Assembly: GCF_021568695.1 (NCBI RefSeq)
Contig: NZ_JAKGTI010000002.1
Location: forward strand, 496,001-560,000
Reading direction: 5' to 3'
DNA from: Maritalea mediterranea
GTDB taxonomy: Bacteria; Pseudomonadota; Alphaproteobacteria; Rhizobiales; Devosiaceae
DNA: 64,000 nt
A model generated the notes under the pieces. The model saw only the letters and a list, made by a program, of their open reading frames with translations, was not told the origin of the DNA and did not search any database. The translations under genes were made by a program, and so were the position numbers. This document shows positions 33,896-42,357 of the stretch, piece after piece. Each line of letters starts with the position of its first letter. Position 1 is the stretch's first letter.

Positions 33896-35071
33896 ATGCA
33901 ACAATATGATGTGATCGTGGTGGGGCTCGGCGCGATGGGCAGCGCCGCTGCTTTTCAACTGGCGAAAACCGGCGCAAAAACATTGGGTCTTGACCGACAT
34001 ACACCGCCACATATTCATGGCTCCACCCATGGCGAAAGCCGCCTCACCCGCCAAGCCATCGGCGAAGGACTGGCCTATGTGCCATTTGTCCTACGGTCTC
34101 ACGAAATATGGCGCCAGATTGAAGCCGAGACTGGCGAGACATTGTTGCACCAAATTGGGGCCTTGATGATTTCCTCAACAAAGAGCACCGCAAAAGCGTC
34201 AGCCAAAAAGGGCTTTTTGGCCACCACGGAATCGGCAGCAAAGGCATTCGGCATTGCGCATGAAATATTGTCGCCCGACGAGGTACGCCAACGCTTCCCC
34301 AATTTTCTTATCGCCGACAACGAATTTGCCTATTTTGAACCAGGCGCTGGCTATTTGCGTGTCGAGCAATGCGTAGACAACCAATTGAAGCTGGCAGAAA
34401 AATACGGCGCTGACCTACGCTATGGCAATGCCGTAGAACAGCTCAACCCGCAAGCCGATGGTAGTGTTGTGGTGCGAACACATAGTAACAGCTATATAGC
34501 CGCCAAGGTGATCTTAAGCGCTGGTCCTTGGGTTCGTTCCTTCCTGCCAAAAAAGTGGCACGATATTTTTCAGCCAACACGCCAGGTATTACATTGGCTG
34601 GATATTGAACCGGCAGGGCAAGCCGCTTGGAAAAACAGCCCCGCATTTGCATGGCCTCACGGCGAAAAACCGGATGATTTCTTTTATGGCATGACGTCCC
34701 TATCTGCGCCGCACCAGTTTAAGATGGCCTCGGAGTTTTACGGCACGCCAACTGAACCAGAACAGACAAATAGAGATGTGTCTAATGCAGAGCAGAAAGA
34801 TTTCTATACCCGCCATGTTGAGGGGAGATTATCAGGGCTAAACCCGAATGTGGTGCGATCCGCCACATGTCTATATACCGCCGCGCCCGACGGCCATTTC
34901 ATCATGGATCATCATCCTGAGCTGGAAAATGTGTTTTTGGTTTCTCCTTGCTCAGGCCACGGATTCAAACATAGTGCCGCCATCGGCGAAATGCTGGCGC
35001 ACCTTATGACAAAGGGCGAAACCTCTTTCGACATTTCGCCCTTTAAACTGTCGCGCTTTGATGTGCCTTAG
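33896..35071 (+). CDS. solA: N-methyl amino acid oxidase (monomeric sarcosine oxidase / SolA family)
   Basis: 391 residues. The N-terminal FAD dinucleotide fold is VVGLGAMGSAAAFQLAKTG. The C-terminal SATCLYTAAPDGHFIMDHHPE contains the cysteine to which FAD is covalently bound in monomeric sarcosine oxidase, and SPCSGHGFKHSAAIGEML is the second flavin-contact motif. It oxidises N-methylated amino acids such as sarcosine or N-methyltryptophan to imines with H2O2. No glycine-cleavage or tetrahydrofolate genes are near, so it works alone here. Its end overlaps convergent DUF2177 by 4 bases. Confidence 0.88.
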   Translation: MQQYDVIVVGLGAMGSAAAFQLAKTGAKTLGLDRHTPPHIHGSTHGESRLTRQAIGEGLAYVPFVLRSHEIWRQIEAETGETLLHQIGALMISSTKSTAKASAKKGFLATTESAAKAFGIAHEILSPDEVRQRFPNFLIADNEFAYFEPGAGYLRVEQCVDNQLKLAEKYGADLRYGNAVEQLNPQADGSVVVRTHSNSYIAAKVILSAGPWVRSFLPKKWHDIFQPTRQVLHWLDIEPAGQAAWKNSPAFAWPHGEKPDDFFYGMTSLSAPHQFKMASEFYGTPTEPEQTNRDVSNAEQKDFYTRHVEGRLSGLNPNVVRSATCLYTAAPDGHFIMDHHPELENVFLVSPCSGHGFKHSAAIGEMLAHLMTKGETSFDISPFKLSRFDVP

Positions 35072-35469
35072 CCTGAGACTGCCCGTGTGATGTAAAATCC
35101 AGCAGCTGCGGACGTTGCGGTTAGGGTGGCTCCCCACACAATATCCATAATGGTAACGGCAATCGGCCAGTTTTTCAGGGTCGCAAAATTCGTCATATCG
35201 TAGGTGCCATAGGCCAAAAGACCCAACAACGCCCCGGAGACGATCGCGGGCATAACGGAACCCGTTTTTAGCGCGGGTATAACCGCGAAATACACGATGC
35301 CCACGACGTAAAACAGGTAGAACACGCCGGCCGCGGCAAAGTTTGGGCTGTCCGCCATCAAATGGCTGATGCGATCGAAATAGAAATTGCGGGCCACATA
35401 GGCCAACCAGACAAAATCAATGCCCAGAAAAACAATTAATGTTGCCAAATAGGCGATAAAGTTGGTCAT
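35068..35469 (-). CDS. DUF2177 family membrane protein
   Basis: 133 residues with four predicted membrane spans: FIAYLATLIVFLGIDFVWLAYVA, a second and third in the middle (residues 43-95), and a last one near 108-128. LLGLLAYGTYDMTNFATLKNW is the DUF2177 signature. It sits divergently from the amine oxidase gene, and its promoter region has a GTGATCC element, so it is likely RpoE-controlled. Function unknown. Confidence 0.82.
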   Translation of the reverse strand: MTNFIAYLATLIVFLGIDFVWLAYVARNFYFDRISHLMADSPNFAAAGVFYLFYVVGIVYFAVIPALKTGSVMPAIVSGALLGLLAYGTYDMTNFATLKNWPIAVTIMDIVWGATLTATSAAAGFYITRAVSG

Positions 35470-35489
35470 GTCGGTGCTCCTATGCCATG

Positions 35490-35519
35490 ACTACGGCGGG
35501 CTGGTCGGCTGCGGATCAC
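35490..35519 (-). promoter_or_regulatory. Candidate RpoE (ECF11-type) promoter of DUF2177
   Basis: On the minus strand GTGATCC (35513-35519), 17 bases, then CGTAGT (35490-35495). The -35 matches the TGATCC element described for the singlet-oxygen sigma factor RpoE. GGAGC lies before the DUF2177 ATG. Confidence 0.55.
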
Positions 35520-35549
35520 ACTATGAGGCAATTTATCTGGAATGTGCGA

Positions 35550-35578
35550 GTGATCCGACCCTTTGCGCCCAGCGTTCC
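35550..35578 (+). promoter_or_regulatory. Candidate RpoE (ECF11-type) promoter of the amine oxidase operon
   Basis: GTGATCC (35550-35556), 16 bases, then CGTTCC (35573-35578), on the plus strand 35 bases before the oxidase ATG. With the opposing element it forms a divergent pair 30 bases apart. Confidence 0.5.
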
Positions 35579-35612
35579 TACCCTGTTACTTTTTTCAACG
35601 GAACCGAACTCT

Positions 35613-36941
35613 ATGACTAAATTGAATATCGCTGTAATCGGCTCTGGCATTTCCGGTCTTAGCGCCGCTTGGCTGTTGTCCAAAAATCATAATGTGACCC
35701 TTTATGAAGCCAATGATTATCTTGGCGGTCACTCCAATACTGTGGATGCGCCAGTGCCTGAAGGTGATATTCCGGTCGACACCGGTTTTATTGTCTATAA
35801 CGAACCAAACTATCCCAACCTCTCTGCGCTTTTTGACCATTTCAACATCGCCACCAAGCGCACGGATATGAGCTTCTCGTTCACCATGAATGGCGGCAAA
35901 TATGAATATTCCGGGTCCGGGTTGAACGGCTTTTTTGGCCAGCGCCGCAATGTTGCCAATCCGATGCACTGGAGCCAATTGTCCGATATTTTGCGTTTCT
36001 TCAAGTCAGCACGCGAACGCATCAAGACCTACGACAAGGAAGTTTCGCTGGGCGACTTTCTCGCTCTGGAAGGGTATGACCGCCCCTTCATCGAAAATCA
36101 CATCATCCCGATGGGCGCGGCGATTTGGTCCACAAAAGCGCGGTCCATGATGGAATATCCCGCGCAGACCTTTATTAATTTTTATCATAATCACGCGTTG
36201 ATGAAGGCCTATCAAAAGCCGAATTGGCGTACGGTCATCGGGGGCAGCCGCGAATATATCAAGGCGATGATGGCGGATGCCAATATTGAAGTGCACAGCT
36301 CGACACCGATTAAAAAGATCATGCGCCATCCGGGCTATGTCCACATAGAGGATAGTAATGGCGTGCTGCGCCCGTTTGATCACGTGGTGTTGGCAAGCCA
36401 TGCTGATCAAAGCCTGGCAATGCTGGATGATGCCTCAAGCGCGGAGCAAAACCTGCTCACCAATTTCCCCTACCAGGCCAACACCGCCGTTTTGCACAAG
36501 GATGATGCCTGGATGCCAAAACGGAAGCGGCTTTGGTCCTGTTGGAATTATTTAAAACACACCATCAATGGTGAAGATGAATTGTGCGTGACCTATTGGA
36601 TGAATGAGCTGCAGCATTTGGAAACCAAAACCAACTTGTTTGTCACGCTTAACCCGACACGCGAAATTCACCCCAAAGCGGTGATCAAGAGCTTTGACTA
36701 TATGCACCCGGTTTTCGATATTGAAGCCATTGAGGCCCAAAAAGGACTTTGGCACCTTCAAGGCAAAAACCGGACCTGGTTCTGCGGTGCCTATTTTGGA
36801 TATGGATTTCATGAAGATGGCATTCAGTCCGGCTTGGCTGTAGCTGAACAATTGGGCGGCATGAAGCGCCCTTGGCAGGTCGAAAATCCGTCTGGGCGCA
36901 TCAATGTGACGCCCATGGTGCCGCGCGAGGCCGCAGAGTGA
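35613..36941 (+). CDS. FAD-dependent amine oxidase-like oxidoreductase
   Basis: 442 residues from the ATG at MTKLNIAVIGSGISGLSAAWLL, which is the FAD-binding fold; EANDYLGGHSNTVD follows. This is the flavin amine-oxidase-like protein found beside DUF1365 and cyclopropane-fatty-acid-synthase-like genes in many alphaproteobacteria, where the cluster belongs to the RpoE singlet-oxygen regulon. A role in modifying membrane unsaturated fatty acids is plausible. The methyltransferase usually found with it is missing from this window. The stop overlaps the next ATG (TGATG). Confidence 0.85.
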   Translation: MTKLNIAVIGSGISGLSAAWLLSKNHNVTLYEANDYLGGHSNTVDAPVPEGDIPVDTGFIVYNEPNYPNLSALFDHFNIATKRTDMSFSFTMNGGKYEYSGSGLNGFFGQRRNVANPMHWSQLSDILRFFKSARERIKTYDKEVSLGDFLALEGYDRPFIENHIIPMGAAIWSTKARSMMEYPAQTFINFYHNHALMKAYQKPNWRTVIGGSREYIKAMMADANIEVHSSTPIKKIMRHPGYVHIEDSNGVLRPFDHVVLASHADQSLAMLDDASSAEQNLLTNFPYQANTAVLHKDDAWMPKRKRLWSCWNYLKHTINGEDELCVTYWMNELQHLETKTNLFVTLNPTREIHPKAVIKSFDYMHPVFDIEAIEAQKGLWHLQGKNRTWFCGAYFGYGFHEDGIQSGLAVAEQLGGMKRPWQVENPSGRINVTPMVPREAAE

Positions 36942-37720
36942 TGGAAAGCGCAATCTATGATGGCGTGGTCACTCACAAGCGGATTCGGCCGGTTGAACAT
37001 AAATTGCGCTATGGCGTCTTCAACCTTTTTGTCGATGTCGAAGATCTCGATAATATCGCCCGTCACGTCAAATTGTTCAGTCACAACCGTCACAATCTGG
37101 TGTCGCTGTTCGACAAAGATTTTGGCGATGGCAGTGGCCAAGATCTTTTGGGCTATTTAAGAAATCTGGCGCAACAGGCTGAAGTAAACCCCGAAAAACT
37201 GCGCTTTTTCATGCTCGCCTATCCGCGCATTCTTAACTTCGCGTTCAATCCGCTGACCACCTATTACGGGGTGGAGCGTGGCAAAATAAAAGTGATGATT
37301 TATGAAGTGCGCAACACCTTTGCCCAGCGCCATACCTACGTGATCCCCGCGGGAGAAGAGGAAAATGGCGTGATTTGGCAAGATTGCGACAAACAATTTT
37401 ATGTCTCACCCTTCAACAAGGTGGAGGGCCACTATCGCTTTCATGTGTCAAAGCCTGCAGAAGAATTGAGCCTGGGAATTGCACTAAAGGACCATGACGG
37501 TCCACTGCTCAACGCTTTTGTGCATGGTACGCAAAAACCACTAACCGATGGGCAATTGCTCAAATCTTTGGCCCGCACGGGCTGGATGACCCTGAAAGTG
37601 GTGATCGGCATCAATTATGAAGCCTTTAAACTGTGGGCGAAGGGGCTACGCCCGAAACGCAAACCGGACGCCCCAAAACGGGCGATCGCTATCTTCAAGA
37701 AGTCACATAACGTGAAATAA
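36941..37720 (+). CDS. DUF1365 domain protein
   Basis: 259 residues starting at the ATG that overlaps the oxidase stop. Family hallmarks are YDGVVTHKRIRPVEHKLRYGVF at the start, FAFNPLTTYYGVE near 103-115, VRNTFAQRHTYVIP and KQFYVSPFNKVEGHYRF. DUF1365 proteins are co-inherited with the upstream oxidase and with Cfa-like methyltransferases and are implicated in lipid modification under photooxidative stress. Catalytic function unknown. Confidence 0.85.
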   Translation: MESAIYDGVVTHKRIRPVEHKLRYGVFNLFVDVEDLDNIARHVKLFSHNRHNLVSLFDKDFGDGSGQDLLGYLRNLAQQAEVNPEKLRFFMLAYPRILNFAFNPLTTYYGVERGKIKVMIYEVRNTFAQRHTYVIPAGEEENGVIWQDCDKQFYVSPFNKVEGHYRFHVSKPAEELSLGIALKDHDGPLLNAFVHGTQKPLTDGQLLKSLARTGWMTLKVVIGINYEAFKLWAKGLRPKRKPDAPKRAIAIFKKSHNVK

Positions 37721-37727
37721 AAGCTGG

Positions 37728-38480
37728 CTAGATCGATGCTTTGATGCGCCGCATCACAAACAGATAAAGCCAATTTGGCGCCACCCGCAGAACCTTCATC
37801 AGCAAGGTGAAACCAAACGGAAATGATATTTCGAACTTGCCCTTGGCCAAGGCCTTATAGATGGCATCAGCCGCTTGTTCTGGGGTTATGATCCCTGGCA
37901 TGGGAAATGGATTATCCTGCGTGAGTGGCGTATCAACAAACCCCGGATTGATGATGCTCACCCCAATATTGTGCGGCTCCAGCTCCACCTTTAAGATTTC
38001 AGCCAGATTAATCAGGGCCGCCTTGGTCGGACTATATGCAACAGAGCGAGGCAGACCACGATAGCCAGCGACTGACGCGATAATAGAGATATGGCCCGCG
38101 TGCCGTTCTTTCATCATCGGAATGAGTTTATGCACGGCATTGATCGTACCGAAATAGTTGACTTCCATCCCGGTGCGTATCGGGCCAATCTCCATCTGAT
38201 CACTATCCATGATCGTCCACGCACCAGCACCCAAAACCACATAATCGATCGGTGCCTGTGCCGCCACCATATCGATGGTCGCGTTGACTGTTTCTTGATC
38301 CGTGACGTCGAGCGGAAAGGCGCGGATGTTTTGGCCTTCTGACTCCAATGTTTGAAGCTTTTCTTCCGACCGCGCAGACACAGACACCAAAGCGCCGTCT
38401 GCGTCCAGCTTTTTCGCCAGCGCCCGCCCAATGCCGGTGCTGGCACCGGTGATCCAAACGTGCTTACCTTGAAAGGACAT
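37728..38480 (-). CDS. Short-chain dehydrogenase/reductase
   Basis: 250 residues with TGASTGIG at 11-18 (nucleotide binding) and the catalytic S136, Y149-x3-K153. The C-terminus has a hydrophobic segment (FGFTLLMKVLRVAPNWLYLFVMRRI) suggesting membrane association, as in SDRs acting on lipids. It begins 7 bases after chrR and so is part of the rpoE-chrR operon; it converges with the DUF1365 gene. Confidence 0.88.
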   Translation of the reverse strand: MSFQGKHVWITGASTGIGRALAKKLDADGALVSVSARSEEKLQTLESEGQNIRAFPLDVTDQETVNATIDMVAAQAPIDYVVLGAGAWTIMDSDQMEIGPIRTGMEVNYFGTINAVHKLIPMMKERHAGHISIIASVAGYRGLPRSVAYSPTKAALINLAEILKVELEPHNIGVSIINPGFVDTPLTQDNPFPMPGIITPEQAADAIYKALAKGKFEISFPFGFTLLMKVLRVAPNWLYLFVMRRIKASI

Positions 38481-38487
38481 AGATCAC

Positions 38488-39150
38488 CTAGATCCGCACG
38501 AACGGTTGCATCAAGCGCACAATAAAGTCTTTAAAACGGGTCGGTGTTTCAGTGGCCACAAGGCAAATGCACGCCTCACCGGGCTCTACAACTGGCTGGT
38601 GTTCAATATGCTCATCCAAATCGGCGACGTCACCGGGGCCAAACACACCCAGCTTGTCACGGTAGGCACCAGACAAAATAAGTGTCATTTCCGCGCCGCC
38701 ATGGCCATGCTCCGGCATCGCCATGCCCGGAGAAATATTGAGCATATAAAGCGAAGATTCGCCCTTTTTGCCCATCTTAATCTCATGCTTGCGCACGCCG
38801 GGGGCTACCAGGCGCCAACGCACATCGTCAAGATGGTCGCCAATCAGGTTGCGCAAAGGCAAAGGCACATCACTATCCGCCTTTTTGTGCCGCGACACAT
38901 CAACCTCAATCTGCTCATCCTGACCAGCATCAATCCGCGCCATCATTTTCTCGAAGGCGTTTGAGGACACAGGAGCTTGAGCCACCCGGTCCATCATATG
39001 GCCGCCAATTTCTTCCGCGTCGCGAGCCGCCTGTCGACAGCTGTCGCACATTGCCAGATGAGCTGCCACAACCATTGTAAAGGCGCTGTCCAAATCACCG
39101 CTGGCGTAGCGCAATAGCGTCGCTTCATCGAGATGGTGGTGAATGTTCAT
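38488..39150 (-). CDS. chrR: ChrR-type zinc-dependent anti-sigma factor
   Basis: 220 residues. The N-terminal anti-sigma domain has zinc ligands H6, H31, C35 and C38, at the same residue numbers as in Rhodobacter sphaeroides ChrR. The C-terminal cupin (residues 110-215) has H-x-H-x3-E in PEHGHGGAEMTL, the second metal site needed for the singlet-oxygen response. It holds RpoE inactive until singlet oxygen triggers its loss. Its ATG overlaps the rpoE stop by 4 bases. Confidence 0.93.
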   Translation of the reverse strand: MNIHHHLDEATLLRYASGDLDSAFTMVVAAHLAMCDSCRQAARDAEEIGGHMMDRVAQAPVSSNAFEKMMARIDAGQDEQIEVDVSRHKKADSDVPLPLRNLIGDHLDDVRWRLVAPGVRKHEIKMGKKGESSLYMLNISPGMAMPEHGHGGAEMTLILSGAYRDKLGVFGPGDVADLDEHIEHQPVVEPGEACICLVATETPTRFKDFIVRLMQPFVRI

Positions 39151-39746
39151 CGCACCGCCTCCAACTTTGACTTCATTTTACCATAAGCAAGCCGCATGCG
39201 GGATTTTACGGTCCCCAGAGGCAGATCAAGCTTTTTCGCAATCTCACTTTGCGACATGTCTTCTATAAATCCTAGTTCAATGATCTGGCGTTGATCTTCA
39301 GGCAATTCGGCCAGCGCTTCGCTCACCCGCTCTGCCCGTTCGGTTTCAAACATATTGTCTTCACCCGATGCGACGTCACTTTCCAGTTCGATTTCATACA
39401 CATCATCATAGGGCCTTGATGAGGCACGACGTAAAAGATCGATCCGTGCGTTCCGTGCGACGGTGAACACCCAGGCATTCACTGAACCGCGTTCCGGCGC
39501 ATAAAGCTTTGCTTTGCGCCACACGGTCATCATCACATCCTGCATCAAATCCTCAGCTTGGCTCTCTTGGCTCCCCGCTTTCAAAAGCACAGCTTTTACC
39601 CGCGGGGCGAAATAAGAAAACAGGAGCTGAAAGGCTTCTCGATCCTGCGCTTGTGCCACACGCACCATGGCCTGTTTCAAAACCGCCGGATCATCCACCC
39701 TGTCTACTTCTTCGTCATTCTGTGCCAAATTTAACGCCGATCGCAT
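39147..39746 (-). CDS. rpoE: ECF RNA polymerase sigma factor RpoE (ChrR-controlled)
   Basis: 199 residues from an ATG (MRSALNLAQ) with AAAGGG upstream; a longer reading from 39806 is possible. Region 2 is LLFSYFAPRVKAVLL to VFTVARNARIDLLRR, region 4 is ALAELPEDQRQIIELGFIEDMSQSEIAKKLDLPLGTVKSRM. Pairing with a ChrR cupin anti-sigma factor places it in the ECF11 group that answers singlet oxygen. Likely targets here are the two GTGATCC promoters at 35.5 kb. Its own promoter was not clearly identified. Confidence 0.92.
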   Translation of the reverse strand: MRSALNLAQNDEEVDRVDDPAVLKQAMVRVAQAQDREAFQLLFSYFAPRVKAVLLKAGSQESQAEDLMQDVMMTVWRKAKLYAPERGSVNAWVFTVARNARIDLLRRASSRPYDDVYEIELESDVASGEDNMFETERAERVSEALAELPEDQRQIIELGFIEDMSQSEIAKKLDLPLGTVKSRMRLAYGKMKSKLEAVR

Positions 39747-39844
39747 ATTTGGACCCTTTGTGACTGTTTCTGCTTGGTTTACGGGCCATTCAGATGGTCG
39801 GTTCACTGTCGGGTCAAAAGTTTTTAAAAATATTCAGAGCGAGC

Positions 39845-40177
39845 TTAACCTATCAATGTCGATTGTACAGCCCTGTCCCACCCCAGATACTCATTCTCCC
39901 CATCAATGATAACAGGCCGCTTCATCAAACTGGGATTCTCAATCAACAATTCCAGCGGATCGCGGCTGCGTTCCGCCTCGTTTAGCCCCCGCCAAGTCGT
40001 AGATTTTTTGTTCACCAGCTTATCCGCCCCGAACGTCTTCAAGAAATCTGCCAACAGCGCGTGAGAAAGCGGTTCCTTTTTCACATCATGAAACTCAACC
40101 TGACGCCCTGCCCCTTCCAGCGACTTCATCGCCTTGCGACATGTGTCGCAATTTTTCAGTCCATAGAGTGTGATCAT
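39845..40177 (-). CDS. ArsC/Spx-family thioredoxin-fold protein (YffB-like)
   Basis: 110 residues with the CDTCRKA redox motif at 10-16 and the family ending (RPVIIDGENEYLGWD). Despite the arsenate-reductase name, proteins of this size with CxxC are usually YffB/Spx-like and may be glutathione-dependent reductases. Its ATG overlaps the P1-peptidase stop by 4 bases. The rpoE gene follows 98 bases downstream on the same strand. Confidence 0.83.
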   Translation of the reverse strand: MITLYGLKNCDTCRKAMKSLEGAGRQVEFHDVKKEPLSHALLADFLKTFGADKLVNKKSTTWRGLNEAERSRDPLELLIENPSLMKRPVIIDGENEYLGWDRAVQSTLIG

Positions 40178-41202
40178 AATTGCTCCTTTTCAAACAAATC
40201 ACGCCAGCGTGGCAGGTAAGACCCATCATAACCCTGATGCGGTTCGCTGTGCCAAAGGGCGTTCAAAATGGCATTTTCGGTGGCTTCGACACCTGCCAGA
40301 AAAACCCGATCCATAAAGCGGTCGGCAAGTCGCTCCTGTACCATAACAGCAGCGCCATCGCGCTTGCGGGCATTGCGGGTCGAAAATGCCAGCCCAATAT
40401 CGCCGCTTTGGTGGCCAAAATGACCGCCTAGCCGCCCCAATGCTGCCCCGGCGCGACGCGCCAAACGGTTGAGTTGCAAACTATCCATCGGCAAGTCTGT
40501 GGCCATCACGATTATGATGGACCCCTTATCGGGCATATCCTCGCCGCGATAACGGACTGGATTTTGCCCAAAGACCCGCAAACTGGAACGTTGTCCGAAA
40601 TTGGAAAGCACTATTGCCCCCAACGTGAAGCTTTGCCCATCAATTTCCACCAGCCGGGACGCGCTGCCAAGGCCACCGGCAAAACCGAAGGTGCACATGC
40701 CGGTGCCAGCACCCACTGTGCCTTGGGCGAAATCGGTGTCGGTCTGGTCCAGCGCCGCATGCATCATCTCTTCGTTCACACCGATAGCTTGAATATCATT
40801 GACCCGCCCATCATTGCACTCAAACACCATCGGCTTCACCGTGGGTTCTGGTCGGCCGATATTCGGGTTGGCGGCGATGGCACGACGGGTGAGTACATGC
40901 GACGCGGTTTCCACGCCGAAAGTGTTGGTGAATAGAAGGGGTGTCTCAATCTCGCCCAGCTCGGCCACCTGCATCAGCCCGGTGGACTTGCCAAAGCCAT
41001 TGATCACCGCGCACCCGGCGGGCAGTTTATTGGCGTAGATATTGCCTTGCATCGGCAAAAGCGCCGTCACCCCGGTGCCTGCATTGCCCTCAAGATTTTG
41101 CACATGACCAACGCGCACCCCATCCACATCGCAAATATTGTTATTGGCCCCGGGCACCAATTGCCAATAGCCTTGCGCGTGCTGATCAAAATGGCCGTAC
41201 AT
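40174..41202 (-). CDS. P1-family peptidase / DmpA-like N-terminal nucleophile hydrolase
   Basis: 342 residues of the DmpA/NylC (S58) family. DVDGVRVGHV, TGVTALLP and the long GTVGAGTGMCTFGFAGGLGSAS stretch are hallmarks (the last spans about residues 161-182). Self-cleavage is predicted between G227 and S228 in DKGSIIIVMATDLP, freeing the serine nucleophile. Members hydrolyse D- or beta-amino acyl amides or oligomeric amides. The substrate here is unknown; threonine aldolase is divergent to it. Confidence 0.88.
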   Translation of the reverse strand: MYGHFDQHAQGYWQLVPGANNNICDVDGVRVGHVQNLEGNAGTGVTALLPMQGNIYANKLPAGCAVINGFGKSTGLMQVAELGEIETPLLFTNTFGVETASHVLTRRAIAANPNIGRPEPTVKPMVFECNDGRVNDIQAIGVNEEMMHAALDQTDTDFAQGTVGAGTGMCTFGFAGGLGSASRLVEIDGQSFTLGAIVLSNFGQRSSLRVFGQNPVRYRGEDMPDKGSIIIVMATDLPMDSLQLNRLARRAGAALGRLGGHFGHQSGDIGLAFSTRNARKRDGAAVMVQERLADRFMDRVFLAGVEATENAILNALWHSEPHQGYDGSYLPRWRDLFEKEQL

Positions 41203-41302
41203 TGTTCACATCCCTTTACATATTGGTTGCACCAAAATGTGTGGCATGCCAATCTCCGGCTGACCAGCCCCGGACGAAATTTTCCAAAACAGATTGCCTA
41301 AA

Positions 41303-42355
41303 ATGTACCAAAATCTCCAAACCCAGAATATCGACAATATTGCAGACTTTATTGACCTGCGATCAGACACGGTGACCAAACCAGACGCCCAATTGCGCGA
41401 GGTGATGGCCGCGGCAGATGTGGGCGATGATGTTTATGGTGACGACCCAAATGTAAATGCGCTGCAAGCGGAAATGGCCGAAAAACTGGGCAAAGAGGCT
41501 GGGCTGTTTCTTCCTTCTTCGACCCAATCAAATCTGGTGGCTATGCTGACCCACAATGCCCGCGGTGATGAAATTTTGGTCGGGCGCAAATATCATATTT
41601 TCAAATATGAGGCCGGGGGCGCGGCCGTTTTGGGTGGACTGACCTATGACCCCCTGCCCGTGCGAGACGACGGCAGCCTAAACCCCGAAGATATTCACGC
41701 CGCCATCAAGCCGGATGACAGCCATTTTCCCATCAACACCACCTTGGTTCTGGAAAACACCAATTCCGGTCAGGCCATCAGCATGGAACGCACCATGGCA
41801 GCCGTAGAAGCAGGCCGGGCGCATAATCTGAATGTGCACCTCGACGGCGCACGCATGTTCAATGCTTGTGTCAAACTCGGCGTTGATGCGCCCACAATGG
41901 CCGCGCCGTTTGACAGCATCAATATCTGCCTCTCCAAAGGCTTGGGCGCCCCGGTTGGCGCGGTGCTGGTGGGCAGCAAGGACTTCATCCACAAAGCCAA
42001 GCGCTGGCGCAAAATGCTTGGTGGCGGGATGCGCCAGGCCGGCATTATCGCTGCGGCAGGCCGCTTTGCTCTGCACAATTATGTCGACGATCTGGCCGAT
42101 GACCATCGACGCGCCAAGGCGCTGGCTGATGCGTTGAACGAGACTGGCCGATATGATGTGATCTATCAGGACAATCAGACCAATATGCTGTTTGTACATC
42201 TCGATAAGGATCGGGCCAAAAAGCTTGGCGCCCATATGCGAGACCATAAGATCATTGTTTCAGCCGGTACGGAAAGCCGCATTGTGCTGCACCGCAATAT
42301 CGATGACAATCAGCTCGATCAAATCATTTCAGCGTTCAAGAGCTTTAACGGTTAG
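41303..42355 (+). CDS. ltaE: Low-specificity L-threonine aldolase
   Basis: 350 residues from the ATG at 41303 (a TTG nine bases upstream is less likely; no strong ribosome site is seen). Fold-type I PLP enzyme: DLRSDTVTKP at the start, DDVYGDDPNVNALQ, VHLDGARMFNA and the Schiff-base lysine in ICLSKGLGAPVGAVLVGS. It cleaves L-threonine/allo-threonine to glycine and acetaldehyde. The FAD oxidoreductase follows after 2 bases, suggesting one transcript. Confidence 0.92.
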   Translation: MYQNLQTQNIDNIADFIDLRSDTVTKPDAQLREVMAAADVGDDVYGDDPNVNALQAEMAEKLGKEAGLFLPSSTQSNLVAMLTHNARGDEILVGRKYHIFKYEAGGAAVLGGLTYDPLPVRDDGSLNPEDIHAAIKPDDSHFPINTTLVLENTNSGQAISMERTMAAVEAGRAHNLNVHLDGARMFNACVKLGVDAPTMAAPFDSINICLSKGLGAPVGAVLVGSKDFIHKAKRWRKMLGGGMRQAGIIAAAGRFALHNYVDDLADDHRRAKALADALNETGRYDVIYQDNQTNMLFVHLDKDRAKKLGAHMRDHKIIVSAGTESRIVLHRNIDDNQLDQIISAFKSFNG

Positions 42356-42357
42356 CC

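Noticed and set aside
39680-39705. TGATCC on the minus strand near the rpoE start as an RpoE autoregulatory promoter
   Set aside because: It lies inside the rpoE coding frame (VDDPAVLK region), downstream of the chosen ATG, so it cannot be the operon promoter.
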